From the NCBI GenBank assembly GCA_013396655.1, contig WBMV01006439.1, forward strand, positions 62,001 through 126,000: 64,000 nucleotides of DNA, given 5' to 3'. The notes beneath the pieces were generated by a model that made no database searches, was not told the DNA's origin, and was given only the letters and a program-made list of their open reading frames with translations. The translations under genes were made by a program, and so were the position numbers. Below are positions 11,933 to 25,293 of the stretch, in pieces. The stretch's first letter is position 1; each line of letters starts with the position of its first letter. The DNA is from Campylorhamphus procurvoides (taxonomy: Eukaryota > Chordata > Aves > Passeriformes > Dendrocolaptidae).

Positions 11933-14900
11933 GTACGATGACACTGTAGTGTGGTGTACAAGATCTGCACAAGGTAGGGATCACATGGGTTTTAAGGTAT
12001 CCATGACCACCAAGGGAGTTGCCTAGAGGAGAGGTAGTGTATCACAGGCACTGGGGTAGCTAGGGTCCTGTGTTTGAGAAAAATGAGTTGACTACCTCTA
12101 CTTGGAGTCTGAATAGATGCTTGCCTTTCCCCCAAGCTTCAAGTCCTCTGCCAAGGTTACTACTTGTGATGAACTGCAGCTCAGTGCATCCCGACTAGAC
12201 CAAGTTCTTCATGGGCTTTAGTTACAGCCAGACTTCATTTATACAATTCTTTGAGGTTGAGACAACTGGGAGCTTCAGAGGAAAAAAAAAAAAAAGTAAG
12301 CACGTTTGTGTTTACCAGAGAAGAGATTATAGAATGGCAACTTGGCAGACATTTTAGGCAAAATCTGGAAGATTCAGTCTCAATGAATTGTTGACGATTC
12401 AGGTTCACTGTGAACACTGACACCTGCTAACAGAAGCCAGTTAATGTTCAAGGTCTTCTGACTCGTAATTAATAAACTATTTGTGGAATTATCTTCAAAT
12501 ACATAAAAAAAATATAGCTGGTAAAGCATATGCCTTTCCAGAAATTGTCCATTCCCAGTCTTATCCTTTGGGTTTTCTGAGTCCCATACATAATTTCTGC
12601 TGTTCTTCTTGTGGAAGAAAAAGATAGGCCTTCCAGGCCTAGGAAGCTGTCTGAATAGGGGTAATAAATGGCATACTGTATTGAAAAATATTTTGATTTT
12701 TAACCTCAAAATTCTGCAGCTGTAAAATCCCAGGTCAAAAATTGGTCAGTTTGCAGGAAAAAAAAATAATGAGAAAGCAGTTGAAATGATACAGGTTTGT
12801 AAGGAAAACAGATTTGCTCAAATGTTTGTTTTATTCCTCTAATTCCAAATTTCTGTCTTGTGGGTTTTATTCTTCTAGGTTTCTTGAAATAAAGAAATGC
12901 CTGGCATTCTGAAGTATAGCAAGTTTATACAAGCCTATCTAGTAGAGCCACCTGAGAGTAACTAGTTCTTAGTCTTTATGATGGAAACTTTTATACTCAG
13001 CACCAGTAATACTGAAGATGTAACACCAATATTTAACAGGAAAAGGAGACACATCTATCTCTTCTAAGAGTTACTGTCAAATGCAGCATATTGTAGGATT
13101 CAGTTGTCACTAAGCCTGGAGGACTTGAGCTTTTTCATAATAAAATCTGCCTGCAAATTCTCTGTAGGCAAACAAACCAACTGCTTCTTTAATTTCAAAT
13201 TGTGGATTTAGTCATTTTAAGTTTTCTTAATTGGATTCTCAAGCTTTTTCGTTATTTAAAAGTATATTTAGTTTGAAATATGGCTTTAGCTAGCACGCTA
13301 CACATCAGATCTTAATTAGTGGCCAAAGGACAGATTTTGACATCATTTTTCAGTCATGTTAATAGGTTAGGGACATCATTTGAGAAAAATACTGTAAAAT
13401 AGATCCTCAACTGAGGTAAAATTGCCTTTGGCTGTCAGAGTTATGTCTTTTCAATCAGTTAAGACTCTCATTTCAGACTGTTAAATGTGTCTATGCTTGG
13501 AGCTATTTTGATTTCACTAGCTCAAGAAGCAGTTTAAAAAAATAAAATTTTCTGCCCTTTTGTACTACTTATTTTGGTTTTTCTAATTTTAGTTCCCTTC
13601 AACAGAAAAAACAACTTGGTTTTCTTCTCACATACTGGGAGAAAATTTCAGTACCACTAAGTGTAACTGTGTTAGTAGGCAGCAGTCCCCTGCTTTCCCT
13701 ATGCTGGCTCAAGATGGTAAACCACAGCTAACTATATCCATGACCTTAAGAGTGACTCCCTGAAATACAAAAGAAGTTGCTTAAGCAAGCACAACATTGA
13801 TTTACAGAGGTGCCAACAACACAGAAATGGTCCCCAAGGGTAAGAATAACCCAGAGCATTTGTCTTGTGCACCAATATCTTAGTAATGAGCAGTATGACA
13901 ACATGAAACTGTCAAAAAAAGGTGCAATTAGTGATACTGATCTTCTGAAGTAAGAATGCAGCTTCAGTAATGATAAAAATATGACTTCCTACATTTCAGA
14001 GAACATACACACAACTCACAAAGATTCACACATAAGTCAGGTGAATTTGAATTGCAAATTTAACACCTAATTAAAGCACTTTAAAATAATGAGCTCTTCA
14101 TGGCAAACATGACTAGGAGATAAAAATTTTTTTGAACTAGTAAAAAATATATATAAGTAAATGTGAAAGCCAAGGCCCCTCAAAAGAGCAGAAGTTACTA
14201 ATTCCTACTCATGTGACTTCTGTTTTCCACTTCCGTAAATGCATACGGACAAAACCAGTACATACCCAGATTTTCAACATAGAAATTTATCAAGCATAAG
14301 TTGTCCCTATTTAAATGTTCTTGTCCATACTAAACACTTTATAAAAGTTGTCCTTTTTAAAACTTGGGATATGACAATGGGAAACCTGCTCACTGATATT
14401 CATCAGCTCCTTCCTTCTTTTTCAGAAGGCTTAATCTGCCTAAATGTTTATTTCAGATCATCCCAACAGAGATATCACTAAAAGGTAGACAAATAAGATC
14501 CCTAAGTGCCTATTTTATCCATTAGGAGTCTGGTGTGATTACCTCGTATATGGATGTCCTATTGAGATTTTCCAACATTAAGGACGTTCTCTGTGGAATA
14601 TGATGAAGTAGTGGGGAGTAGGTCTGAATCCAAAAATTCAGAAGTTCTCCCTTTGGGGACTCCCAAGGTAAATGCAACACTGGTGAAGACCATCTCATTT
14701 GAAGCAGAAGGTTAAAAGTGAATGACAGTGATGAAGCAGATCATTAGATTTCTCAAGGTGCAACCAATTCTGGGACACTGTGGCATGCACCATTCTTATG
14801 GCAGGTGTAAATTAATTTTTCTTGCCCATTAGTAGAAAGAATGAGAAAGTCACAGAATGTGTCTTTCCAAATAGCCTGTGCAGAATTAGCAGGAGGGAGC

Positions 14901-15079
14901 TTGACAATGGTCTTGCAAGTTAAGGGAAAGCTTCCAACTGCAGGGCTTTGCTGCTGAAAGAATAGAACACTACCAGGAGCAAACCCGTGGACCATGGATG
15001 TGATGGATGTGGTACTAAGGTCAGACACTTGGATTTATTAACTTTTAAAACATGCATAGAAAGTGAGGGCCTGACAGAG

Positions 15080-15121
15080 ATCAATCTCTTCTACATGAGC
15101 ATCAATCTCTTCTAGATGAGC
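15080..15121. repeat. 21-bp tandem duplication
   Basis: Two adjacent 21-base units share all but one base (c versus g at the sixteenth base); each begins atcaatctcttcta and ends atgagc. The near identity suggests a recent local duplication. Confidence 0.9.
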
Positions 15122-17147
15122 ATATACCAAAATTTTAAATCCACACCATTATGAGCAGGGAAGGACAAAGAAGGGCTGCCCACTAAGTGGTTTTTTACCA
15201 CTGGCAGTAGAGGGGTTGGCCAGGTTTCTGCAGTCCGACTTTACTTTGTAGCAAGCCTCTTTCCTGACTGACTGTCCACAAAATCATGAGGAGATACACT
15301 AAGAATAAAGGGGTTTTTTGTTGCAGATAATGTAGACTCCATATCATAGAATAAAGACTTGATGTGACATTAATATGAGTGAAAGAAAAATTACATGGAA
15401 AAAAGGGACTGAAACATAATAAAGGGGATGAATTACCACAAAAAGATGTTTCAGATGTAACACAGTGAAATCCGTATAGAAAGGAACAAAAGTATGTGTG
15501 AACAGATTAGATTAAAATGTAACACTTGAAAAGTTTGATCACGTGGACACTGGAATCAATACCTGTAATGTTTTAAATGATGTGCTCCAGCTCTGTATTT
15601 TTAACTTTCATATCTGAAATAAGGAATGCTACTCAGCCAGCATTCTAGTGGGAATAAGGAAAAAGTGTACAGACTTATCAGGAAGGTGTATCAAATATAT
15701 AGCAGTATCAATTGTTTCTTGGTGGCTAGGGAATTTGGCAACACTGTTGAAATTGGATTCAGGAGTTAGTAAGCAGGTATTTCAGGACCAAAGAGCCAAG
15801 TTTTATTTATGGAAGTATTTAACATATTTTATTGAAAGTCAACACTTGCCAGAATCGAACATATGAATAACATATTAATTAGTAAATACCATTGAATTCA
15901 CAAAGACTGGAGGTATGAATTAAGAAGAGTCTTAGCATCTTAGGGAAAATGGTGTCATGAATGCCAAGCATATGAATATTGTCCCATGTGTGAATTTACA
16001 TGAGCAAGCCCAGTGAAAGTTATGTGCTTAAATTTTGTCAGGTAAACATATAAAAGCTTTGACTGATGTTTGGATCAATGATTGGCTTGGACATGTAGGT
16101 CACATAATTGGCATTACTCAGGGCCCTGGAGCAGGAATGTCTGGAAGAGGAACTCCGCTGGCACTTGCTTTTCTCAGGGTCACTTACGGCTCCCAGGGGA
16201 CTGTTAAATTGTAGTTGCTCATGGCAACATGCAAAGATTTAAGGATTTAGAGCTTACACTCAAGAAAACTTGAGAACAGCATAATCCTGACTAGGGCCAT
16301 TGATGGGTAGCAGATGAGGATCTGGTCCTGTATTTTCATACTAGTATCTGTGTGCATCTATTTCTTTCTTTGCACTTTATCAAAGCAGCATAAGGAAACC
16401 AATATAATTTTATAATTTTTCCCCATAATTTTTTTTATATGTAGACTAACATGAACATTATGTTTCTTTTAGGTGTAAAAAATAAGAATACTCTGAATCC
16501 TCTTTGTATCTTAAACCAGCACATTAAGTATGCAATGCAATATTTCCATATTGCACTGTGCTTCCAAAAAAGTGGGGTTTTTTATTTTTATTTATTTCCC
16601 TCCTCATACTGTGTTAGCATTTTTTTTATATAAAAATCCCATCTCTATTGCTTAGAGAAGTTTTAAAGTAATTTCACAGCTGAGTGGAACCCTAAACAGA
16701 GCTATCTTAGTGTAATGAAGCAGAAAACAATTGCTCCTTAACAAGACTGGTATATAGTGACAAACAGCTCATAAAAATCCCATCTGCCACGAAATACTTT
16801 CATTTTAGTCACTTTCACAACTAAATGCTATGTTTCCTGTTTCTTTTCAGAAAGAAAAGAGGATACATAAAGCCTAACCCATCAAATTGTCCTTTGACAA
16901 AACCCAAACACAAAACAATCATCTTATAAAACACTGACACTAACCATTCCAAACACCACAAAGATGTAATGTCACTTTTGAATGCATTTATAGTACACTG
17001 ATTTTTACTTTTTTTAATAGCAAAAAGAAAAAGCCAACCAGTAGTACCATAAAGAAAATGTTCTGATGATTTAACAATGGACTATGTGTAATCTGTTATG
17101 GATTTTGCATTGTAAAAATAGTCCTTTAGTGACTGCTATCAAATAGA

Positions 17148-17200
17148 AGGTAATTACCTGTAACTTCATCAGTTGTTATCATCTTTAAATATTTGATAAC
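17148..17200. repeat. Paired palindromes with homeodomain/GATA cores
   Basis: aggtaattacct at 17148-17159 is a perfect 12-base palindrome centred on the homeodomain core TAATTA. Sixteen bases on, gttatca (17175-17181) and tgataac (17194-17200) form inverted 7-base arms that each contain a GATA core. This may be a binding-site cluster or chance in AT-rich DNA. Confidence 0.4.
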
Positions 17201-18782
17201 TAGTTCTACATCCTGTAGCCTCTTTCCTACTCTAAACATAATAATACTCGCTGAATAAGTTCTCCATAATATTTACAAAAATTCTTAATCCAAAAATACT
17301 CTCTGTCTCCCTGTTTACCAAATAGCACCACGAATTGCTACAGTTCACTTGTTAACATGCTGTTAGAAATATGCTGTGCTGTGGGCATTACTCCTTTCTG
17401 TCAGATGGGAACAGAACCATTTCTTGTGTCTGGTTTTGCCCAAGGAGGTTATGTTTTTGTTTTAAAAAGTTGGTAAATCACCTATATCTTTGCAGCAAGA
17501 AACACTGCATCATCAGAGTAGCAATGAAACCTTTTTGTGATGCTAATACACAGCCTACTATGCACAACTATAAGCTTCTAAATAGTGATTGATCTTATCT
17601 GAAATGACATTCACATCTGCTCTTCCACTTTATGGAAAGAGAAATAATTGTTTAGCCAAGGCCTCCCAATACTTAGACACAAACTTTTGCGATTGTCTTC
17701 AAATCCACTGGTTTTAGTGTGTCTTGCTGATTAATGCTTTTTCTGGAAGATCATAAATTTATCTAGCTAAGTAATCAATTTCTGAGCAACCACATCACCT
17801 TTTCCAGAGGTGTAATTTCACACTGTATGCACAAAGACTGATCATCAGAGCTTGATAAGCAAGTCAAGTTACAGAATTTAAAGCTAACTCCTAATTCTCT
17901 GTGCAAGACTTGGATAGTATTTGGCTTAGGAATTGCCCTAACTGTGGCAAAGAGAGCAAAGGAGGTAAGCCATTGAGATACCTTAACTAAAGAGAGGGAA
18001 AAATCAGTAGCATACATTTCAGCTGTGGGAAACCCAGCAGAAATTATTATAATTTGTTTATAACAGCAATGCATGTCACATCTTATACAAACGAAAAGTG
18101 TTATATTAAAGAAAAGTTGTTAAGTGGCATTCAAAGGGTCAAAGTACTTGTTGCAGTCTTATTTCAGCAAGAAATATTGGTTCGAAAATCTGATGGCATT
18201 TGATACTCATAGAGATTTTCCTACTCACTGAACTGATTTTTCAACGAAGTTCAATGTAGTTTGTTTCAAGGTGTGTAGAAAAGACATACCCAGAAGGCTT
18301 TTTTTTTTACTTCCTAACAGCTGTGGAAGTGACATGATGGTAGGAGCATCCCCGAGAGTGCCTGGAGGTTGTTCAATAAGGTGCCCTAAGGCTAGGAGAA
18401 GCAGAAAGCACTAGAGGGACAAGGCAGAGAGTATTTGATTTCCACAGCATAAGTCTAATCAGTGGCAGTGAATTTTCTGTAGATTCCTCATTCTGTAAAA
18501 CAGAGTCTGGCCTGTGCTTATCATCTTGCTAAATCTCATCCACCCTCCTTGATGACAAGTATTGGAAAATGTTGGCAGGGGCCTGCTGGGCTGTGCTGCA
18601 GTCCCTTTTTCCCCATCCAGTTCTCACACTATGTCCTCAACCCTCCAACACAAAGTTCAGCAGCAATTTGACTTGGATAAAAAAGGAACAAAAAGTAAAG
18701 GGAGAAAATGTGCCTTGTAAAGATGGCTGAGTTAAAGTTGCAAGCAATTTTAAAATTTGGATACTCAGTGGCACTGCTTTTA

Positions 18783-18897
18783 GAGACTCACAGAGAATCA
18801 TCAAGTCGAATCTTAAAAGAATGGCCCATACAGGGGATTGAATCCATGACCTTGGTGTAATTACCAAGTTGTAACCAACTGAACTAATCTCAGGCTC
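18783..18897 (-). mobile_element. tRNA-Ile/CR1-type SINE (TguSINE1-like), diverged
   Basis: Read on the minus strand, a decayed tRNA-like head (tgagattagttcagttggtt, a broken anticodon region, then caaggtcatgga and a B-box-like segment ending in ctgtatgggccatt) is followed by a short CR1-like tail. Its plus-strand form is cacagagaatcatcaagtcg. The layout matches the second copy at 41944-42083 and the songbird SINE TguSINE1, a Pol III retroposon that uses CR1 machinery. This copy is older: the anticodon-loop region has extra changes and the A box is weakened. Confidence 0.8.
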
Positions 18898-21040
18898 AGG
18901 GTTGTTTTTTTTTGTTTGACATTGTTGTCCGTATATAAGCTGACACCCTGCTGAGGGAGTATAAGGAGTTAAGGTTGAAAGTTCTTCTCTTTTCTGCCCC
19001 CACCTCACCATTTTGTCAGCTTAGATTAGTCTGGCCTAGGAGCAATGGTAGAGTATTGCCTGTATACTCACACACTCCATGAGCAAACTGGGTGTAATTC
19101 TGGGTATGATGCAGTAGTCTCGGTCTACACTGAGAGTTCTTGGCTTTTATACCATTATCATGTAGAGACTTCAAATTCAATTGTGCTGGGGGATGTGCAA
19201 AGGAGAAAGCACTTCTACTTAGTGAATTCAAATCTAGTAGTGGGAAATAGGTTGATAATAACATTAAGTAACTAATAAAGACAGCTCCTTGGCTTTTATT
19301 AAGAACCTTTTGTGATGACAGCATACAGAGTCACCATCGAGTGGACTGTCAGAGTTGATGTTCCCTTGTTGCAAAGATCATGAGGAGGCTTAAGACCATC
19401 AATTTTAATTATTTCCAAGAGTGGCTTCAGGGAAGCTGTGACTGTCTAGAAAACTGGTAGCATCCTAATTACCCACAGCTTCATCACAAAACTATTTTGG
19501 CTTTTATTGAGGTTGAGTCTGTATTAGACTGCAGAACTGAGTTCCAAACCCAGTTGATAATTTATTTTTCTAGCCCATGTTTAGGTTCCTAACTGTTTCA
19601 ATAGGCAATTAGAGAACTAAATAGGTGCTAGGAGTTTAAATGGATCTAGGCCTCACCCTATGAGTTTTGATATGAAACTCAGCAATGCCTACTAACTTAC
19701 ACTGGATTTTTTTTTCCTGAGTTTGAGCAAGTTGTGTAAGGTGATGTGAGCAGCTCAAAAGACATTCTACAAATCAGCATGGCAAGGAAGAATTGTCCAA
19801 GTACCAATGGCATTACATTCTAGTTTCAATTCAAACAGCTTGTTGTCATAATTCTAATAACATCTCAATAGCTGTTTAACTCAAGAGTGGCAAGACCAGA
19901 AATAAGTTATTTAATGTGAGAACAAAAGAAACATTCATCTAAGTCTCTATTCCATCTTTGATATCTGCTGGCAGCAGATGCTTAGAGAAAAAGCAAAGGA
20001 TTGATTCAAGCATAATAAATTGACACTTTCATGAGTAGAACTTTCTTTCAACACCTGCAAATCAGAATTATTAAGTTCTGCAAAGTTTTATCTTTTATTA
20101 TCTGGGATTTAATCAGGCTGTTTGTTTTTTTTTTTCCCCTCAAGGGAATGCACTTCTTTAGCAAAAAATCTCTACCCAGCTTTTAAAATGATGAGGGTTG
20201 TTTTATTATCTTAGCCTACTAAATTATATGTTTTTCTTAATTTTCAGCATTTCTAAATTTTGACAGATGGTAACTATCACCACTTTCAGAGAGTTTTTCT
20301 GTTGGAAAGAGGTCAAATAATTGCTTTGGTTTGCTTTATTTTTTCATTCTTCATTTTTCTAGCAGATGACATGATATAAGACTTGCATACATCAAAACCG
20401 CCAAACTCTTAAATGAAAAATAAACTCTTCAAAATTAAAAAGTGTCAGCTGTGTTTGCATCAGGCTTTCTAATTCTGTTTGTAGCAGTAAAAGTAATCTA
20501 TGCTTTTTAAAGGCCAGTTGCAATGAACTTGAATAAGATATGCAAGGCAGGACTGACAACAGCTTATGAAGATGCTGAGTGTTAAAGAAGTGAAGGGAGT
20601 AGTCTCCAGGAGAAGAAGAGCATTTCCTCCTGGCTGCTGCAGTCCAGTCAGACAGGGTCTTGGCACCTGAGGGTCTCTTCATCCCAATTCCAGGGATGTG
20701 GCTGCTGCTGCTGTGCCCATGTACAGGTCCAGCTGGTAGCAGCACCCAGTGAGTATTCCAGAGAGACCGGAGCACACACCCGCAAACACACACTGTTATC
20801 TTTAGTAGCATGCATATGTAACACCGTGAAAACTCACAGAAAGCAGAGGTGCAGAGGGTCATGTCCTGTAACTCCCTTAGGGGTGATCAAGACTAAAGTT
20901 TGCTAATGAAAATAAGCCCTCCACACACATACTATCCAAATTCAGGAGAGAATTCACAAGACAACTCTCCTATTCACTCCCAAATTTATAACCACAGTGT
21001 CAGAAACAACCAGCTGTGAGAAATTATACAGCTGTATAAA

Positions 21041-21087
21041 AATCTACAAATATATAAAATATTAAAATCTACAAATATATAAAAATC
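21041..21087. repeat. 25-bp tandem duplication, AT-rich
   Basis: The segment aatctacaaatatataaaa occurs at 21041 and again at 21066, giving a period of 25 bases. The two units are nearly identical. Confidence 0.85.
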
Positions 21088-24000
21088 TTAAGGCATCAAT
21101 AACCTTAGCCCTTTATTTCCAGAGGCAAACTTCAGTCGGACCCTCAGCAAGGCTGTGCCTGAGCAAATCCTTCAATGATCCATCAGGCATCGAACAGAGA
21201 GTTCTGGTCTTTGGTACTGTCTCCGATACTACCTTCTCATTACTGCCTGTGTGTTTGTGTGCTTAATATTTCACTTTCCTTGTTATCTGTTTTTTCTTTT
21301 ATACAGATACAGAAATACTCTGCAACCACGTAACTTAATGAATACTATATCCCTTCAATCCACTAACCCTTACATTAAGGAACTCAAAATTTTGAATTCT
21401 AATGTTACATGTCCATGATTAAACCTGTTCAAAGGACAGGACTCTTTTAAAATAAGTGGAAAATACATTAACTGACTAGTAAAGAAAGTTTCTCTTGATT
21501 TAAGTGTCTGTGGGAAACTGTGCATTGAAATTATTGCTGATAATTCTATGGGGTAATAATCTAGCAGAGTATCATGTTAAGTTCTGAAGTGTGCTATCAT
21601 CTCCTATATGTTTGACATTCTAAAAAGTCTATATTCAAACAAGCTATTATAGATAAAAAGTAAAATACTACAGCTGTGATTGTGCTTGTCAAAGAAGTGA
21701 TGAGCAAAATTCAAGCACCATACAATTCAGAACAGACAGACTCCTCTCTGCATATAGCTGACAGAAAAACAAGAGCATGTAGATTTTGTGAACACTGTGT
21801 ATCTTCAATCCAAAGAAAAATGATTCCCTTTGTTGGAAATTCTAATATCTTTTTTTTCTATCCACTGAGAGAGTGGTATTAAAACAGTGAGAAGATACCT
21901 GATGCAAAAATCAAAGTTTGTAAAAGGCACATTTTAAATTCTCCTCTTCATGAGTAATGCATTCTCAATTTTTTCTTTACTTTTCTATTAGATATACAAA
22001 TCCCATAAAAAAATTAAAGCTTTCAGATACGGCCAACTAATCCCCTGTCCCTTACTTGATATAATGGAATGAGAACTTAAAATTCAGAAGATTATGAATA
22101 AACCCAGATTCTGAAGGTATAAATGCTGTTCCAGTTGACTTCAGTGGAAGATTCACATGTACATCAAAAGGAAGGATACAGCCTTTATCATTTAAAGATT
22201 TCTGCTAAAACTCACTTTTTAGTAATGACTTCTTTCTCTATTTTGAGCACTTTCAACTTACCAGGAAACTTGAGCATAAACAGGATTTAAATCATTCAGT
22301 TGCAACTCCACTTCTCTCTTTCTATCAGAACATAATAGGATTGAAAATTATTATGAGATTTCTTACTAAACTAATGAATTCAAGAAAAGTACAACCTACA
22401 GGCACTTACCTGTCTACACCAGTGCCTTCGATCAATGAACAGCAGCTCAGTGTTAGCTGGATTAAAGCAGGGGTTACTTCCAGAAATGCAGGACTCATTT
22501 TCAGTCAGATCACTCAAGAGCAAGCAGAACATCCTACGAATATTTGACAACACTGACAAGTTTTAAAAGTCATCCATAAATTAATGAAAGCGCATACCAC
22601 TTTGGTTTTTCAATGACTTGTGGAGTTGTTGACACGGCACAGTCAGAGACACACACACAAGTTTTCAGCCCAGACTGAATTTTGATAGAGAGACTGGAGT
22701 GAGATAGAGGCAACTCATTATTTAAAAAGACCCAAAATTAGATTTAGTCTCTAATATCTGGAATTCAGTTCACTTTTCCTTTCAGTGCCTTGTAGATGTA
22801 TGACTATGTAGATATTCAGGTGTCTGCTGTGCAGTTTTATATACTTTTATAGGGTGTCTCAGCTCTCTGGAGCCCAATCATGATTAATACAGTAAGCACC
22901 CCCTCGCAATAACTCATCTCATCAAAAAGTGGAAATGCAAAATGCAAATTAGTTTTCTAAACATAAGCATTTGGGTTATTTGAGTCGTGATACTGTTGGT
23001 CATGGGAAAAGCTCTATTGACTCCACTGTCAATGGTTTAGTTTCAGTCACCAACATCTGTGCCAAATGCCTTTCAGGAAGCCCTGAGACATCATACCTGG
23101 CTTCCAAATGCCATTTCACAGGAGCATGTGTCTCTGCTAGGTCCATGCACAAGGCTGTCTCAAATATTCTCAAGTGTCTCACATGGCACTAAGCTTCCAC
23201 ATCCAGGCAGAACATTATGTTCTGTGCCACTTCTAAGTATGCTGGAGTTGAAATAATTAGCTCTAATGAAGACATTATCATTACAGTATTCTGATGACAA
23301 ACATTAAGGTGCCTGAATCTCATCCAGAATGCCGTTTTAAAGGTCAAGTTTCCCTGTGTGATCACAGGTGCCTAGTACAATTTAGAACTATCTGTAGGAT
23401 GTCCTGGCCCCTTCTGCTAGTTCTTAAGGGCATGGTTGCTCTTGGGCCGTGTCTGTGGATTTTGGGGCATCTCCAGTTACAATGTATGTCCTATGTGTCT
23501 AAGTGGAAGTTGATTATCCACGACCTATCTACAGTTAAAGGTAACTGATGAACATCTATCTTATACTAGACTTTTGCTTTAGTAAAAGACAAATTGTCTT
23601 CTGGAATTGCTCATGGCTTTCAGTTAATCACACAGGAAGTCTGGACAGCTAACTTACTAGCTTTTTGATGGCTAGAAAGCAGTTTGGAAACCCAGGTGTA
23701 GACATCTAGTACCATTCCAAACATCCTAAATAGTCTGAGCTGGCAGAATAGACCTATGAAATGTGGGATCCTTTCTTGCAGTGTCACCTTCAGACTAGGT
23801 GGGATACCTCTGGGGTGTCCAAAATTACATTCGTTGCAGATGTTTATTCATTTTAATAGATGCACTGATTCTAAGTTGAGTATCACACTAAAAGGATCCA
23901 GAAAACATTCAGTTTTTGTTTGATTTTTGATTACAAACAAAAAAGTAAGCTGCTCTGACAAGAAAACCAGAGCATCTGTGAGACAAGCACTTCCAAATTT

Positions 24001-24339
24001 TTAATTACCTTAAAAATATTGTGTTAGAAATTTCGTAAAACACATATAGTCAATGAAAGTTTCCTATTACATAGGTAATGTTTCACCAGTTAGGGTGGAG
24101 AGATTAATTAAAGTTAATCTTACTGGTGCTGAAAATGATAGCTTCTTTCTCACTATATTGAATAGTGACTTATAAATGCTATAAAGCAACTCACTTCCAA
24201 ATACACTGTATGTGGGGACTATTTTAGTATAATACATAATTGCTACGTTACACAACTGAGAGTGATATTTAAGTACAAAAAATTGCTATCATGAGTAAGG
24301 AAGAGCAAGACTTCTATACGCTCCTTCATAGAATTTCAC

Positions 24340-24660
24340 ACATAACTTTACTTTGCATGCATCATTAATATTCATGGCTAAACTGTATCCTTCATGTGTA
24401 TTAATAATATTCCCTGAGGACTCATAAATATGCCTGGAAGGAGCAAGGCACCCTAATTAAGTCATAATCATTAACATGGATATCAGATTATTTTGAATGA
24501 CTTACCTAGATAACTCACATTCTGAAACATACAGGTGGACATATTTATGGCAATTCAGTTCCTGCTGCACAGGTAGGTCACCTTTATTTTGCTTTATATC
24601 TTTTTACCTTATTAATGCAGTAAATTGAATTAATTAAGAATCTACATGAAATTTTAAAAT
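24340..24660. promoter_or_regulatory. Candidate conserved non-coding element (homeodomain-motif cluster)
   Basis: The block has many homeodomain-type cores in a short span: ttaatattcat, ttaataatattc, taattaagtcataatcatta (24454-24473) and gaattaattaagaat (24627-24641). It also contains ttgcatgcat. It is free of recognisable repeats and homopolymers, which is the texture of vertebrate developmental enhancers. The call is inference from motif density only, and AT-rich DNA yields such cores by chance. Confidence 0.3.
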
Positions 24661-25293
24661 GTGATCATGCAGGCTTCAATTTCTGTCATGTTGTGCAGCA
24701 CAGGAGAAGAAGAGACAATCCCAGAGGTGGACCTAGCACCCACTGTCAAAACACTTTCTCAACTGTGCAGCCTGGGACATAAATCAATATTATGAAATTA
24801 CAGAGCTGGGTTTTCTGCTCCTCTTAGTTCATGTTTGTGTAAGTAAGAGGGAAAAAAGGTGAAGGGAAGAAGATTCAACATTCTGGGTGGCTGATAAACA
24901 TCTGAGGTGTCAAAACTGCTTGATTAATTTCATTCTTTTTGAATATTAAAGATATTTATACCTGAAAATAGAGTAAATTTGTAAAATAACTGCTCAATCA
25001 GTATATATTCTAATAACTGCTTTATAATGCATACATATATATAAAAAAGCACCCTATCATGCAGGCAAAGAATTAAAGCTAAACGTAAAGAATAAGGGGA
25101 GAATAGGAGACAATGCAACTAACATCTAATTCTAAATTTCAGAGAGATTATGATCTGATTTAAAGTAACTTCTTAATATTTCAACAATACATCTTCTGCA
25201 CTATGAAAGTACTAGAATTTTGTTGATGACACAAATAGCTATTTACTCAGAAGTGACCGTCAGCACAAAGTTTAGATGACTAGCATTCAACCT

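Larger units (their letters stand above)
11933..18782. other. Long unique non-coding stretch
   Basis: I see no gene or structural RNA here. Open frames such as 12235-12423 (-), 12380-12709 (-), 14753-15028 (-) and 17775-18074 (-) have no domain signature. Minor features are an A run at about 12282-12295, a short inverted repeat at 12625-12641 (taggcct, 3-base spacer, aggccta), a 21-bp tandem duplication at 15080-15121 and a 12-bp palindrome at 17148-17159. Confidence 0.6.
18898..25293. other. Long unique non-coding stretch
   Basis: No gene is recognised. The longest frame is 156 codons at 20392-20862 (-). It runs through a locally richer G+C segment with CTG runs and has no recognisable domain, and a second frame at 20469-20666 overlaps it. 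A 25-bp tandem duplication lies at 21041-21087. A block rich in homeodomain-type motifs lies at 24340-24660 and is listed separately. An ancient, unidentifiable repeat may underlie 19570-19680, where ttaggttcctaac and aggtgctaggagttt resemble old inverted-repeat transposon remnants. Confidence 0.55.
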
